From the NCBI RefSeq assembly GCF_017829975.1, contig NZ_JAEEGA010000008.1, forward strand, positions 186,001-250,000: a DNA stretch of 64,000 nt. The letters run 5' to 3'. The notes below the pieces were generated by a model. That model was given only the letters and a program-made list of their open reading frames with translations. It had not been told where the DNA came from and ran no database searches. This document shows, one piece after another, positions 1-8,444 of the stretch. A program made the position numbers and the translations under genes. Numbering within the stretch: position 1 is the first letter of the stretch; each line of letters begins with the position of its first letter. This DNA is from Vagococcus allomyrinae (lineage in GTDB: Bacteria; Bacillota; Bacilli; Lactobacillales; Vagococcaceae).

Positions 1-481
1 ATAAATCAATCATCTCTCGATTGACCATTTTTACAGTCACAGCTAGTGAAGTTAAATCCATAAAAAATGATCGCCCCATGTTACCTCCAGTATGACTTGC
101 TAAAATAGGAATCTTTAGTTCACTTAAAATTGCTTCAACGGCTTCCACATTGCGTTCCCCAATATGACGGTTCTTGGTATCCGTAAAATTAAACATGCTG
201 GCACCACCCGCAATTTTAGCTACTAAGCGCGCCCTGGGGCACTTTGCCTTTAACTCAGACACCATCAATGGTAGGGCTAAATCAGCAAATTTCTCTTTTT
301 TTATTTCAGGTCGCCCAATAAATAATTGACTATCGGGCAACATGATATGACTTAACCCACCAATTTGCTGTCTTTCATCATAGACCGCAATTGCGATACA
401 GGAGCCTAGTCCTAAGGTCATCAATTTATTTGGAGCTTCACTAATTTTATAATCTGAAATGCCAACCTTAATTTCTTGCAT
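1..481 (-). CDS. cheD: Chemoreceptor glutamine deamidase CheD (C-terminus cut by window edge)
   Basis: Translating the minus strand from ATG 481 to the window edge gives about 160 open codons. They contain the CheD pattern: a Thr/Cys/His triad (T22 and C28 within 'TLGLGSC', H45 in 'SHIMLP'), then 'KIAGGASMF', 'IGERN' and 'HTGGNMGRSFF'. CheD proteins deamidate receptor glutamines and, in Gram-positive bacteria, tune CheA activity together with CheC. Only the last few residues can be missing, because the family is about 160-165 residues long. The ATG shares one base with the cheW TGA (TGATG), so the two are translationally coupled. The gene is the promoter-distal member of the mcp-cheW-cheD unit. 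The identification is secure from the motifs; whether cheC follows lies outside the window. Confidence 0.93.
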   Translation of the reverse strand, partial: MQEIKVGISDYKISEAPNKLMTLGLGSCIAIAVYDERQQIGGLSHIMLPDSQLFIGRPEIKKEKFADLALPLMVSELKAKCPRARLVAKIAGGASMFNFTDTKNRHIGERNVEAVEAILSELKIPILASHTGGNMGRSFFMDLTSLAVTVKMVNREMIDL

Positions 482-972
482 CACTCCGCCGCCACTTCTT
501 CTGAGGTAGCGGCCCCCTCTATTAATTCAACGCCTTGACTAATTTTAGCCAACATCAAATTATCAGCAAACAGCCGTTCCACTTCCAATTGAATGATAAT
601 ATCATGATTGGTTTTAATGAAACTATCGATGTAAGCTTTATCAATGGTCAACTCACTGTCAACATATTCAAATTGCTGGGTGTCAAAGTCTTCAATCCCT
701 GTAATTAGTTCCACCAACACACCTATCAATTGATTTTGCCATTGCACCACAATTAATTTAGCCATGTCATTAATAATCGTTGGCTTATCGTATAAACGCC
801 ACCCTAAATCAATAACAGGTAAAATCTGCTCACTGTACTGAATCATTCCCAAGACAAACTTTGCTGTTTCAGGTACTGGAATCGGTTGTTCCCATTGAAT
901 GATTTTCTCTATTTTTTCAATGGGTAAACTAAAACGTTGCTTATGACTTGCAAAAACAATCTGTTTCTCCAT
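481..972 (-). CDS. cheW: Chemotaxis coupling protein CheW
   Basis: A 163-residue protein whose whole length fits the CheW SH3-like fold, with the typical 'FVLGMIQYSEQILPVIDLGWRL' type segment around residues 40-62. CheW joins the receptor tips to the kinase CheA in the cytoplasmic signalling array. The ATG at 972 was chosen because GGAGG lies 7 bases upstream and the protein then begins MEKQIVFASHKQRF; the 17 extra upstream codons lack a ribosome site and are not CheW-like. It lies 68 bp after the chemoreceptor gene and overlaps cheD by one base. The C-terminal tail (about residues 150-163) is acidic and probably unstructured. No cheA is in the window, so the partner kinase is encoded elsewhere. 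Confidence 0.92.
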   Translation of the reverse strand: MEKQIVFASHKQRFSLPIEKIEKIIQWEQPIPVPETAKFVLGMIQYSEQILPVIDLGWRLYDKPTIINDMAKLIVVQWQNQLIGVLVELITGIEDFDTQQFEYVDSELTIDKAYIDSFIKTNHDIIIQLEVERLFADNLMLAKISQGVELIEGAATSEEVAAE

Positions 973-1040
973 TTGTTTCCTCCATCTATCTATATCCCCT
1001 CGACCATGAAGCAGAAGTTTCATGGTCGCAAACAGTCTGA

Positions 1041-3101
1041 CTACTTCGTTTTGAAGGCATTTGCCTGGAAACGTAACAATTCAGCTATTTTTTCCAACTC
1101 ACTGATATTTGTTGAGAATTCCTCCATGGTTGCTAAAATCTCCTCTGCATTGGCAGAAACTTCTTCCGTTCCAGCTGAATTTTCTTGGGTGGAAGCTGAG
1201 ATATTTTCAACAGAGAACATAACTCCGTCTTTTTGTTTTTTTACTTCTTGACTTAACATATCGACCGCTTGAATTTCTTGAATCAATTGTTCAAACTTAT
1301 CCGATACTTTATTGGCCGAATCAATCGCGTCATTAATCGCTCGCGTTTGTTTTTCGCCGCCCTCATAAGAATCAGTCACTTGCCCAACCATGCCACTTGA
1401 TTTAAGTTGAATTTCTTCAATGATGCCTTCAATATCTTTGGTTGATGCGGAACTTTGTTCTGCCAACTTGCGAACCTCTTCCGCCACAACGGCAAAACCT
1501 TTACCAGCCTCACCAGCTCTAGCCGCTTCAATCGAGGCATTTAAAGCTAATAAGTTAGTTTGAGACGAGATGTTTGTTATCACTTGGATAATTTTATTGA
1601 TATCTTGAATATCTGCATTCATGCTACTCATGTTCGTTACTAATGTCCCTAATTTCTCACGCTCAATTTCCCAACTCTCATGAACATGGAACATTAACTC
1701 TGAGTTACGCATGTTAATTTCTGTGGCTTTTTTAGCATCGCTATTCATGTCAACTGCACTTTGATGAATCACTTCAATGACCTCGCCTAATTGGTTCATC
1801 TCTGTCACCGTCCGCTCAGCATCTACTGCTTGAGAACTGGTCGCTTGGGCAATCCCAGTGATGGTGTCTGACACTTCTTCCGTTGCAGAACTGGTCTGCT
1901 TTGAAATCTCTGCCAAAGAAATGGACATATCAGCAATATTAATGCTTTCTTCTTGAATTCCTTGTACCAAGCCAGCAAAACCAGTCAACATATCGTTGTA
2001 GGCATTGGCAATTTGATCCACTTCGGTTCCATTTTCCTTGATCTCACCCGTGCCGAAAATTTTCTTCATCCAAGGGTGTCTTTCCGCCTTTTGTTGATCG
2101 CTAGCCGTCATCCGAATATTGGTAATTTTCGCAGTTAAGTCACCTTCACTTGCTCGCTTGAATGAATTCACTAAGACTCTAGCGGCTTGAATGATTACCT
2201 TTGATAACATCAACGCGATCAGCGAGCCGATTATTCCCCACCCCACTACAACAATAGCAGCTGATTTAATAAATGAATTGCGTTCATTATTCAGCTCTTG
2301 CTTTTGGACACCTGCAAAAGTCACTAAGCCCGTTTTCGTTTTAGCGTAATAAGATTGACCCGTGTTAGTTTTGACGTGCCCTTGATCACCCGTCATTTTT
2401 TGAAAATATGGTGCTTTGGCCAAAGACGTTCCTATTTCTTTTTCTATACCAGAACCAAGCACTAAGCCATCCTTCGTCGTTAGCACCATCCGTCCGGTAT
2501 TTCCTACTTTGGTTTTTTCAATGATCCGACCAATTTCAGCAAAGTTGACATCAACCCCAATCACCCCAACTTGCTTGCCACTTTTCTCAACCGTCATCGA
2601 TAAAGTCATCACAATTCGCCCTGTGTTACGATCAGCAAGTGGCTCACTCCAAACCATTTTACCTGGAGCACCAGTCGCTGCTTTATACCAAGGTCGTGTT
2701 AAAAACTTACTTTCCGCATCATCCATGCGCACACTTGAAATCAATGTTTTACCTTGAGGGACATAATAAATATCCTCAATATTAACATCCGCCTCTTTTA
2801 CCAAAGCTAACACACGGCGAAGATTCTCTTGTTCCGTAAAATTTGTGACAGGATTTAACACTTCTGGTTGAGTCACGATGGTTTGTAAAATGTTTTCAAC
2901 TCCTGTTTGAATCCCATCTAGACGATCCGCAATCCGTTCAGTACTATTTTTTTCCTCAATACTTATCCGACTGCCAATCATGGTCGTCATAATACGCAAA
3001 TTAAGTAGTAACACAATCAGCACTGGAATTAATCCCATTGCGATTAAAAAGGACACAATCAGCGGTCCCAAAGATTTAGCTCTTTTTTTGCTCTTTTTCA
3101 T
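1041..3101 (-). CDS. Methyl-accepting chemotaxis protein with extracellular dCache-type sensor
   Basis: A 686-residue transmembrane chemoreceptor. Residues 1-11 are basic, TM1 is about 12-33, the extracellular sensor about 36-279 has double-Cache features ('[13 protein letters not shown]', 'GVIGVDVNF', '[14 protein letters not shown]'), and TM2 is about 281-303. A HAMP-like region follows, with an unusual charged insert around 332-360 (Lys/Arg/His-rich, '[11 protein letters not shown]'). The signalling domain runs from about 400 to the end, with the conserved hairpin tip near residues 517-545 ('[16 protein letters not shown]'). Double-Cache receptors usually bind small ligands such as amino acids directly; the ligand here is unknown. 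The start has an AAGGAGT site. A sigma-28 promoter lies about 40 bp upstream, placing the receptor, cheW and cheD in the late motility regulon. Confidence 0.95.
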   Translation of the reverse strand: MKKSKKRAKSLGPLIVSFLIAMGLIPVLIVLLLNLRIMTTMIGSRISIEEKNSTERIADRLDGIQTGVENILQTIVTQPEVLNPVTNFTEQENLRRVLALVKEADVNIEDIYYVPQGKTLISSVRMDDAESKFLTRPWYKAATGAPGKMVWSEPLADRNTGRIVMTLSMTVEKSGKQVGVIGVDVNFAEIGRIIEKTKVGNTGRMVLTTKDGLVLGSGIEKEIGTSLAKAPYFQKMTGDQGHVKTNTGQSYYAKTKTGLVTFAGVQKQELNNERNSFIKSAAIVVVGWGIIGSLIALMLSKVIIQAARVLVNSFKRASEGDLTAKITNIRMTASDQQKAERHPWMKKIFGTGEIKENGTEVDQIANAYNDMLTGFAGLVQGIQEESINIADMSISLAEISKQTSSATEEVSDTITGIAQATSSQAVDAERTVTEMNQLGEVIEVIHQSAVDMNSDAKKATEINMRNSELMFHVHESWEIEREKLGTLVTNMSSMNADIQDINKIIQVITNISSQTNLLALNASIEAARAGEAGKGFAVVAEEVRKLAEQSSASTKDIEGIIEEIQLKSSGMVGQVTDSYEGGEKQTRAINDAIDSANKVSDKFEQLIQEIQAVDMLSQEVKKQKDGVMFSVENISASTQENSAGTEEVSANAEEILATMEEFSTNISELEKIAELLRFQANAFKTK

Positions 3102-3141
3102 CCAAAAAACTCCTTTAAACTATATTATTCTTTCTCTGAGT

Positions 3142-3168
3142 TTATCGGCTAATTTTAGGAAAAAGTTA
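3142..3168 (-). promoter_or_regulatory. Sigma-28 (FliA/SigD) promoter of the chemoreceptor-cheW-cheD unit
   Basis: On the minus strand, TAAC (3168-3165), a 15-base spacer and GCCGATAA (3149-3142) match the sigma-28 consensus TAAA-N15-GCCGATAA at 11 of 12 positions. The predicted start of transcription is near 3135, about 34 bp before the receptor ATG. The gene for the sigma factor itself lies about 2.4 kb away in the same cluster. Confidence 0.75.
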
Positions 3169-3267
3169 AAGTCTGATTGATATTTTCTGCTTATGACGAG
3201 CAATCACCGCGAAACACAATCAACTTGCCAAATGCCATCCTTTAATTCACTAACCTCAGTGACACCC

Positions 3268-3978
3268 TTAAATAATAAAAATATCTTGTTCATCAGAAGG
3301 TAAGCCATAATTACCTGACAATTGATCACGAATAATTTCGCCATTCCTGATTTCAAGTACGCGATAACGAATTGTATTGACGATTGTGCTATTGTGAGTT
3401 GCCATCATAATCGTAGTACCTAATTGATTTAATTGATAAAAGATGCGCATGATCTCTATAGAGGACTTAGCATCCAAACTACCCGTCGGTTCATCTGCGA
3501 TAACAATTTTCGGTCGATTAGCGATGGCTCGAGCAATCACCACCTTTTGCTGCTGACCTTGTGACAAGTCACCTGGCAAAGCATGCTGATAAGCCGTCAT
3601 TCCAACCAGTTCCAATGCCTCTAGTGCCTTTTGCTTCATACTTTTGCGATTTGCCTCAACAGCTTGCAAACTGTACAGAATATTTTTATAAACACTTAAA
3701 TTATCAAGAAGCAGTACTTCCTGAGGGACAATGCCTAATTGCCGTCGCAATAACGGAATTCGTTGTTCTTGCAAATGAAGTAGATTGGCGTTACCAATTT
3801 GAAGCTCACCTTTTGTCAAGCGTTCTTCACAGGTCAATAATTTAATTAAAGTTGTTTTACCTGCACCACTCGGTCCGACCAAATAGATAAATTCACCTTG
3901 CCTGATACTACAAGAAATTCCCTTTAAAGCCCACGTCCCATTGTTGTATTTTTTAAATACATTCGTTAACTTTATCAT
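3268..3978 (-). CDS. Orphan FtsE-like ABC ATPase inside the flagellar locus
   Basis: A 236-residue ABC ATPase most like FtsE. Walker A GPSGAGKT is at 35-42, followed by 'IPLLRRQLGIVPQE' (Q-loop), a signature 'LSQGQQQKVVIARAI' near 137, Walker B/D-loop 'IVIADEPTGSLD' and the H-switch 'MMATHN'. FtsE normally pairs with the permease FtsX to control peptidoglycan hydrolases at division. Here no ftsX or other permease gene is adjacent; the neighbours are flgG upstream and a chemoreceptor downstream. The signature LSQGQ replaces the usual FtsE LSGGEQQR, so this is a diverged paralogue rather than a clear ftsE. ATG 3978 is preferred over an upstream TTG at 3996 because GGAAAG precedes it. The +1 frame past the stop stays open for 21 more codons (see findings). 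Its role in motility is inferred only from position. Confidence 0.8.
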   Translation of the reverse strand: MIKLTNVFKKYNNGTWALKGISCSIRQGEFIYLVGPSGAGKTTLIKLLTCEERLTKGELQIGNANLLHLQEQRIPLLRRQLGIVPQEVLLLDNLSVYKNILYSLQAVEANRKSMKQKALEALELVGMTAYQHALPGDLSQGQQQKVVIARAIANRPKIVIADEPTGSLDAKSSIEIMRIFYQLNQLGTTIMMATHNSTIVNTIRYRVLEIRNGEIIRDQLSGNYGLPSDEQDIFII

Positions 3979-4071
3979 TGCTTCACAACTTTCCAATTAG
4001 TTCTATGAAAGTATGCCCCTTTCCTTAAACGTACCAAGCATCATCAGGACCTCTTCAAAAAACGAACCCTA

Positions 4072-4833
4072 TTATTGTTTAAATTCATTCACTCGCTGCA
4101 TCATTTCATCTGTTGCTTGCATCACTTTGGCATTCATCGAATAAGCCCGTTGGGTGATAATCATGTCAGACATGGATTCAGCCAAATCAACTGTTGAGCT
4201 TTCTAAGTAGCCTTGTTTAATGGTGCCAAAGCCTTGAGAGGACATCTGAGACGTTCGCAGTACTGCCCCATTCACTCCGTATTTATTATTCCCCAATTCT
4301 TGTAACTGATTTGGGTTATCAACCGTAAACAATAGAACCTTGCCTACCGCTTGATCCCCCATAAAAATGGTCCCATCTTCCCGAATTGACGGTGAGCCTG
4401 CCGGCCATTGGCCTTGAGGTACTAGATAGTCAACTTCCAAACGATCTCCACTACTATTGTGCAAAAGACCAGTTTGATCTATGCCAAAACCGCCATCACG
4501 AGTTAAAACCAACTGATTATCAGCACCTCTCACACCAAAAAAACCTTGCCCAGAAATCGCTAAATCGTATAAACCCTTGCTACTAACAAGTCCTCCTTGA
4601 GAGACATTCACACGACTTTGACTTACCTGAACACCACGATTAATGCCGATATCATTGGCGTTAGCACTTACGTCCACTGTCCCTGTAACATCATTTAACA
4701 ATAATTCCTGAAAAACAGTATCCTTTTTTTTATAGCCAGTAGTATTCACATTGGCCACGTTGTTAGAAACACTGTCTAACTGTTGCTGTAATCCTTTTAA
4801 ACCGGTTAAACTAATTGACAATGAGTTATTCAT
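4072..4833 (-). CDS. flgG: Flagellar distal rod protein, FlgG family
   Basis: A 253-residue rod/hook family protein. The N-terminal helix carries the 'SNNVANVNTTGYKK' signature (about residues 23-36), the middle contains the 'LAISGQGFFGV' FlgE/F/G segment, and the C-terminus has the helix 'LESSTVDLAESMSDMIITQRAY'. Such proteins polymerise end to end with both termini coiled together to form the distal rod under the hook. It is the second of two adjacent FlgF/FlgG-type genes, equivalent to the Bacillus flhO-flhP pair. The second of two tandem ATGs is preferred because it lies 5 bases after AGGAGG. It starts 9 bp after the flgF stop. The flgF/flgG assignment between the two genes rests on order and is not certain. 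Confidence 0.85.
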   Translation of the reverse strand: MNNSLSISLTGLKGLQQQLDSVSNNVANVNTTGYKKKDTVFQELLLNDVTGTVDVSANANDIGINRGVQVSQSRVNVSQGGLVSSKGLYDLAISGQGFFGVRGADNQLVLTRDGGFGIDQTGLLHNSSGDRLEVDYLVPQGQWPAGSPSIREDGTIFMGDQAVGKVLLFTVDNPNQLQELGNNKYGVNGAVLRTSQMSSQGFGTIKQGYLESSTVDLAESMSDMIITQRAYSMNAKVMQATDEMMQRVNEFKQ

Positions 4834-4842
4834 CATTACCTC

Positions 4843-5553
4843 CTATACTTTTCCGAGTTCATTGACCGCTCGACGAAGGGTCTCATCTGACGCGTGAAGT
4901 GCCTTTTGATTCGTCTCAAATTGGCGAGCTGTCTCGATTAATTGCGTCATTTCATCAACCATATCGACATTGGAACTCTCTAAATACTTCGACTGAACAA
5001 CTGTCTGATTGTCCGGCTGACCATTGACACCAATAAAAACAGTTTGTCCTCGACTTGTTAAATCCGTTGAATCATTAAAACGAGTTAATTGAAAATCAGG
5101 TAGAGTTTCCCCCTGGTTGACTGTAATCCCCTGACCATTCGCCCCTATTACCAGATAACCTTCCTGAGTGACTAATTGGTTCCCGTCGTTTAAATTGAAA
5201 TTACCATTGCGCGTATAAGCTGTTTGACCATTTGCGAGGCGAATATTAAAGTAGCCATCACCAATTAAACCAAAATCAGTCTCGCGACTTGTGGCTTTCA
5301 TAGCCCCTTGGCTCATATTTTGACTAACACCAGCGAGTTGATTGCCAAAAATAAAATCCCCAATCTCGTTTCGTTGGTCTAAATTAGGCCCATTTAAATG
5401 ATTAAACATCGGCACAGCTGGTCTAGTAGTTTGCAGCAATTGCTTAGATTTATAACCATATGTATTGGAATTGGCAACATTGGCGCTAAGGTTTTCCTGT
5501 TTTTTTTGGAGAATATTCAAATTGCGCTGAAGCGTATCCATGCTTCTAATCAT
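4843..5553 (-). CDS. flgF: Flagellar rod protein, FlgF/FlgG family
   Basis: A 236-residue rod protein with the family N-terminal motif in slightly degenerate form ('SANVANSNTYGYKSK', about residues 23-37), the central 'FGLIGDGYFNI' segment and the C-terminal 'LESSNVDMVDEMTQLIETARQFE' helix. It is exported by the flagellar type III apparatus and builds the rod together with the FlgG-type neighbour. Its ATG overlaps the stop of the sigma factor gene (ATGA), so it is translationally coupled to it. The central domain is shorter than in hook protein FlgE, which supports a rod rather than a hook role. Confidence 0.83.
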   Translation of the reverse strand: MIRSMDTLQRNLNILQKKQENLSANVANSNTYGYKSKQLLQTTRPAVPMFNHLNGPNLDQRNEIGDFIFGNQLAGVSQNMSQGAMKATSRETDFGLIGDGYFNIRLANGQTAYTRNGNFNLNDGNQLVTQEGYLVIGANGQGITVNQGETLPDFQLTRFNDSTDLTSRGQTVFIGVNGQPDNQTVVQSKYLESSNVDMVDEMTQLIETARQFETNQKALHASDETLRRAVNELGKV

Positions 5554-6260
5554 TCCAGCTCACCTTCAATTAGTTCTTTTAACTTAAGCAAAATTTTACC
5601 GTGAAGTTGAGAGACTCTAGGTATCGAAATATCTAATATCTCGGCTATTTCTTTCAATGTTAATTCCTCCACGTAATATAAATTTAAGATGATTTGTTCC
5701 CGTTCAGCCAGTTGTTTAACCGCACAATTGAGAGCGCCTTTCCGCTCCTCATCCAATAACAAGTCATCAAAAGGTAGCATTTGATCATCTTCGATGACAT
5801 CTTTTAATTCCAAAACCTCACCTTGGTTATTAAAGATGGTGTCTTCTAATGAAATATTTGCTAGGTAGTGAACTGTCTCATGAATTTTTGACAACTGTTT
5901 ATCGGTAATTCCCAATTCCTCACAAATCTCCTGATCAGTCGCCGCAGCCATCTTTCTTTTTTCAACCGCTTCTTTTCCCCGATAAAATGCCTCTAGATTC
6001 GTCATTCGGGTCCGTGAGACCCGGGATGTCTTGCGAACCTCGTCAATAATAGCTCCGCGAATACGAATATACGCGTAACTTTCAAAGGGAACTTTCTTGG
6101 TCACATCGAATTTTTTTAACGCATCCATCAAACCGATCACTCCAATATTAAACAAATCATCCTTATCATACTCTCGGTTTTTAATATCAATTCGGTTAAC
6201 AACACGCTCAACAAAGGGTAAATATTTGACAATCTCCTGTTCATAATCTATTTCATACAC
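5550..6260 (-). CDS. fliA: Flagellar sigma-28 factor FliA/SigD
   Basis: A 236-residue FliA-type sigma-70 family factor. Region 2 holds 'DLFNIGVIGLMDALKKFD' and 'FESYAYIRIRGAIIDEVRK', region 3 'TDQEICEELGITDKQL', and region 4 the helix-turn-helix 'LTLKEIAEILDISIPRVSQLHGK'. It directs RNA polymerase to late motility promoters; two matching promoters are visible in this window, in front of motA and the chemoreceptor. The start is a GTG at 6260 with GGAGGGG 8 bases upstream. The gene follows flhA by 33 bp and overlaps flgF by ATGA. No flgM anti-sigma gene is in the window. In Bacillus the corresponding gene also sits near the end of the fla/che operon, after flhA and flhF-flhG. Confidence 0.93.
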   Translation of the reverse strand: MYEIDYEQEIVKYLPFVERVVNRIDIKNREYDKDDLFNIGVIGLMDALKKFDVTKKVPFESYAYIRIRGAIIDEVRKTSRVSRTRMTNLEAFYRGKEAVEKRKMAAATDQEICEELGITDKQLSKIHETVHYLANISLEDTIFNNQGEVLELKDVIEDDQMLPFDDLLLDEERKGALNCAVKQLAEREQIILNLYYVEELTLKEIAEILDISIPRVSQLHGKILLKLKELIEGELE

Positions 6261-6293
6261 GACACTAGCCCCTCCATCTTCTATTCATTACAG

Positions 6294-8384
6294 TTATTCA
6301 TCTTGATCTAAAGAGACCATCCCCACGGTTTCTATTGCCACTTCGTTAGGAATCTCATTGAGAGACAACACAGCTAAATCTGGAAAATTATACGAAATTA
6401 GCTTTCTAAAAATTAAGCGCATATTGGGTGAAGCTAAGATCACATGTGTCACATTTTCTCCAACTAATTGGTGATGCGAGCGACTTAAACTATCAAAAAT
6501 TTTGGTGATGATCTCTGGTTTCAATATTGGAATGGAGCCTGTGGTGGTTTTCTGAATACTTTTCGATACTAGCTCCTCTACCTCTGGATGCAGAGTGATC
6601 ACTCGTAATGTATGGTCATTCCCTAAGTACTGTTTGACTATTGTTCGTTTCAGTGATTGGCGAACGTGTTCTGTCAAAACTTCTGAATCTTTTGTGGTAG
6701 TGCCAAAATCGGCTAAGGTTTCCAAAATAGTCACCAAATCATTGATGGGAATCTGTTCTTTCAATAAGTTTTGCAAAACTTTTTGAACCTCCCCTAATCG
6801 CATAATCTCAGGAATCAGTTCATCGATCACCACATTATATTTATCTTTAATACCTTCCAGTAAATGTTTGACTTCTTGACGTCCTAAAAGTTCAGCGGTG
6901 TTGCTGTAGATGACTTCTTTGAGATGGGTTGCAATCACCGTGACAGGTTCAACCAGTGTGGCTCCTTGTAAATCAGCTAACTCACGATCCTGTTCATCTA
7001 TCCACAAAGCATCCAAACCGAAGGCTGGTTCTTTCGTTGGAATCCCATTAAAGGCCAACTGCTCGTTCTCAGGGTTAATGATCATATATTTCTGAGGATA
7101 GATATCCCCTCTCCCCACTTCATTTCCTTTTATTTTGATGCAATAATCGTTGGGATTTAGTTGCAAATTATCGCGAATTCGAATTGGTGTTAACAGGACG
7201 CCTAATTCATGAGCACACTGTTTCCGAATATTAATAATTTGTTTCATCAAACTGTTATCCAAACTCTCATCCGTCATAGAGATCAAGGCATAACCAATTT
7301 CAATCGAAATTGGCTCAACTTGGAAGGACGACACACTGTCTTCCTCCTCCAACTCTTTCTCCTTTTGCATCAAGGTTAAGGCTTGACGTTGTTCAATTAA
7401 ACGCTGCTCTTCATTTTTTTCTTGGGCTTTCATGCGGTAACCAATCGTCCCAAAGACGGCTGACACAATAAAAAAGGGCAATTTAGGAAACCCTGGCACT
7501 AAGGAAATCATGAGCAGTACTGTGGCGACAATATAAGAAATCATTGGACTGCGGAACAAATCAGTTTTAATTGCATCACCAAAGGTATTATTATCATCGG
7601 AACGAGTGACGATGATCCCAGAAGAAACGGAAATCAACAAAGAAGGGATCTGACTAACTAAACCATCGCCGATCGACAGCTTGCCAAATTTGTCCAAAGC
7701 CTCAACGACGCCCATCCCTTGACCCATTGAAAAAATTAATATGCCGCCAATTAAATTGATCAGCGTAATAATGATGCCAGCAATGGCATCCCCTTTAACA
7801 AATTTACTGGCACCATCCATCGCGCCAAAAAAACTGGCTTCCCGCTGAAGATCTTTTCGACGTTTTTTCGCCTCTTCTTCGCTGATAATCCCAGCGTTTA
7901 AATCCGCATCAATAGCCATCTGCTTACCAGGCATGGCATCCAAAGTAAAACGGGCGGATACTTCTGATACCCGACTGGCACCATTGGTAACAACGACAAT
8001 TTGTACGATTGTAATAATCACGAAAATCACCGCACCCACGATATAATTATTTCCCGCGACCACATTAGCAAAGGCATCAATCACGTGTCCAGCTGAGCCC
8101 TTCGTCAAAACCAGGCGAGTAGAGGAAATATTCAACCCTAATCGGAACATCGTTGTAATTAATAACAGTGTGGGAAAGGTGGAAAATTCCAACACATTTT
8201 TCGTAAACAACGTAATCAGTAATACGTTAATGCCGATAGTAATATTGACAATCAGCAAAAAATCCAAGATACTGCTAGGCAAAGGGATGATAATTAATCC
8301 GATCACCGCAACGACGATAAATGAGACAATAACATCTGAATAATTAATCGATTTTGCTTTATTTTTAGAAAAAACACTTCCCAT
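6294..8384 (-). CDS. flhA: Flagellar type III export gate protein FlhA
   Basis: A 696-residue protein, the usual FlhA length. The N-terminal half has about eight membrane segments starting near residue 18. The conserved loop 'RFTLDAMPGKQMAIDADLNAG' (the FHIPEP region) lies near 145-165, and a soluble cytoplasmic domain from about 345 onward binds export substrates and chaperones. FlhA forms the nonameric ring of the proton-driven export gate together with FlhB, FliP, FliQ and FliR, all encoded just upstream. ATG 8384 was chosen because AGAGGGG precedes it by 6 bases; the 10 codons upstream lack a site. In most Firmicutes flhF and flhG follow flhA; here fliA follows directly. Confidence 0.96.
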   Translation of the reverse strand: MGSVFSKNKAKSINYSDVIVSFIVVAVIGLIIIPLPSSILDFLLIVNITIGINVLLITLFTKNVLEFSTFPTLLLITTMFRLGLNISSTRLVLTKGSAGHVIDAFANVVAGNNYIVGAVIFVIITIVQIVVVTNGASRVSEVSARFTLDAMPGKQMAIDADLNAGIISEEEAKKRRKDLQREASFFGAMDGASKFVKGDAIAGIIITLINLIGGILIFSMGQGMGVVEALDKFGKLSIGDGLVSQIPSLLISVSSGIIVTRSDDNNTFGDAIKTDLFRSPMISYIVATVLLMISLVPGFPKLPFFIVSAVFGTIGYRMKAQEKNEEQRLIEQRQALTLMQKEKELEEEDSVSSFQVEPISIEIGYALISMTDESLDNSLMKQIINIRKQCAHELGVLLTPIRIRDNLQLNPNDYCIKIKGNEVGRGDIYPQKYMIINPENEQLAFNGIPTKEPAFGLDALWIDEQDRELADLQGATLVEPVTVIATHLKEVIYSNTAELLGRQEVKHLLEGIKDKYNVVIDELIPEIMRLGEVQKVLQNLLKEQIPINDLVTILETLADFGTTTKDSEVLTEHVRQSLKRTIVKQYLGNDHTLRVITLHPEVEELVSKSIQKTTTGSIPILKPEIITKIFDSLSRSHHQLVGENVTHVILASPNMRLIFRKLISYNFPDLAVLSLNEIPNEVAIETVGMVSLDQDE

Positions 8385-8444
8385 GTTACCCCTCTTTACG
8401 TCAATAGTTAACAATCATCGACAATTGACCGATTGAATAACTAG

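Noticed and set aside
937-1251. 104-codon plus-strand ORF across the cheW-receptor junction
   Set aside because: It overlaps two well-supported minus-strand genes and has no ribosome site or family features.
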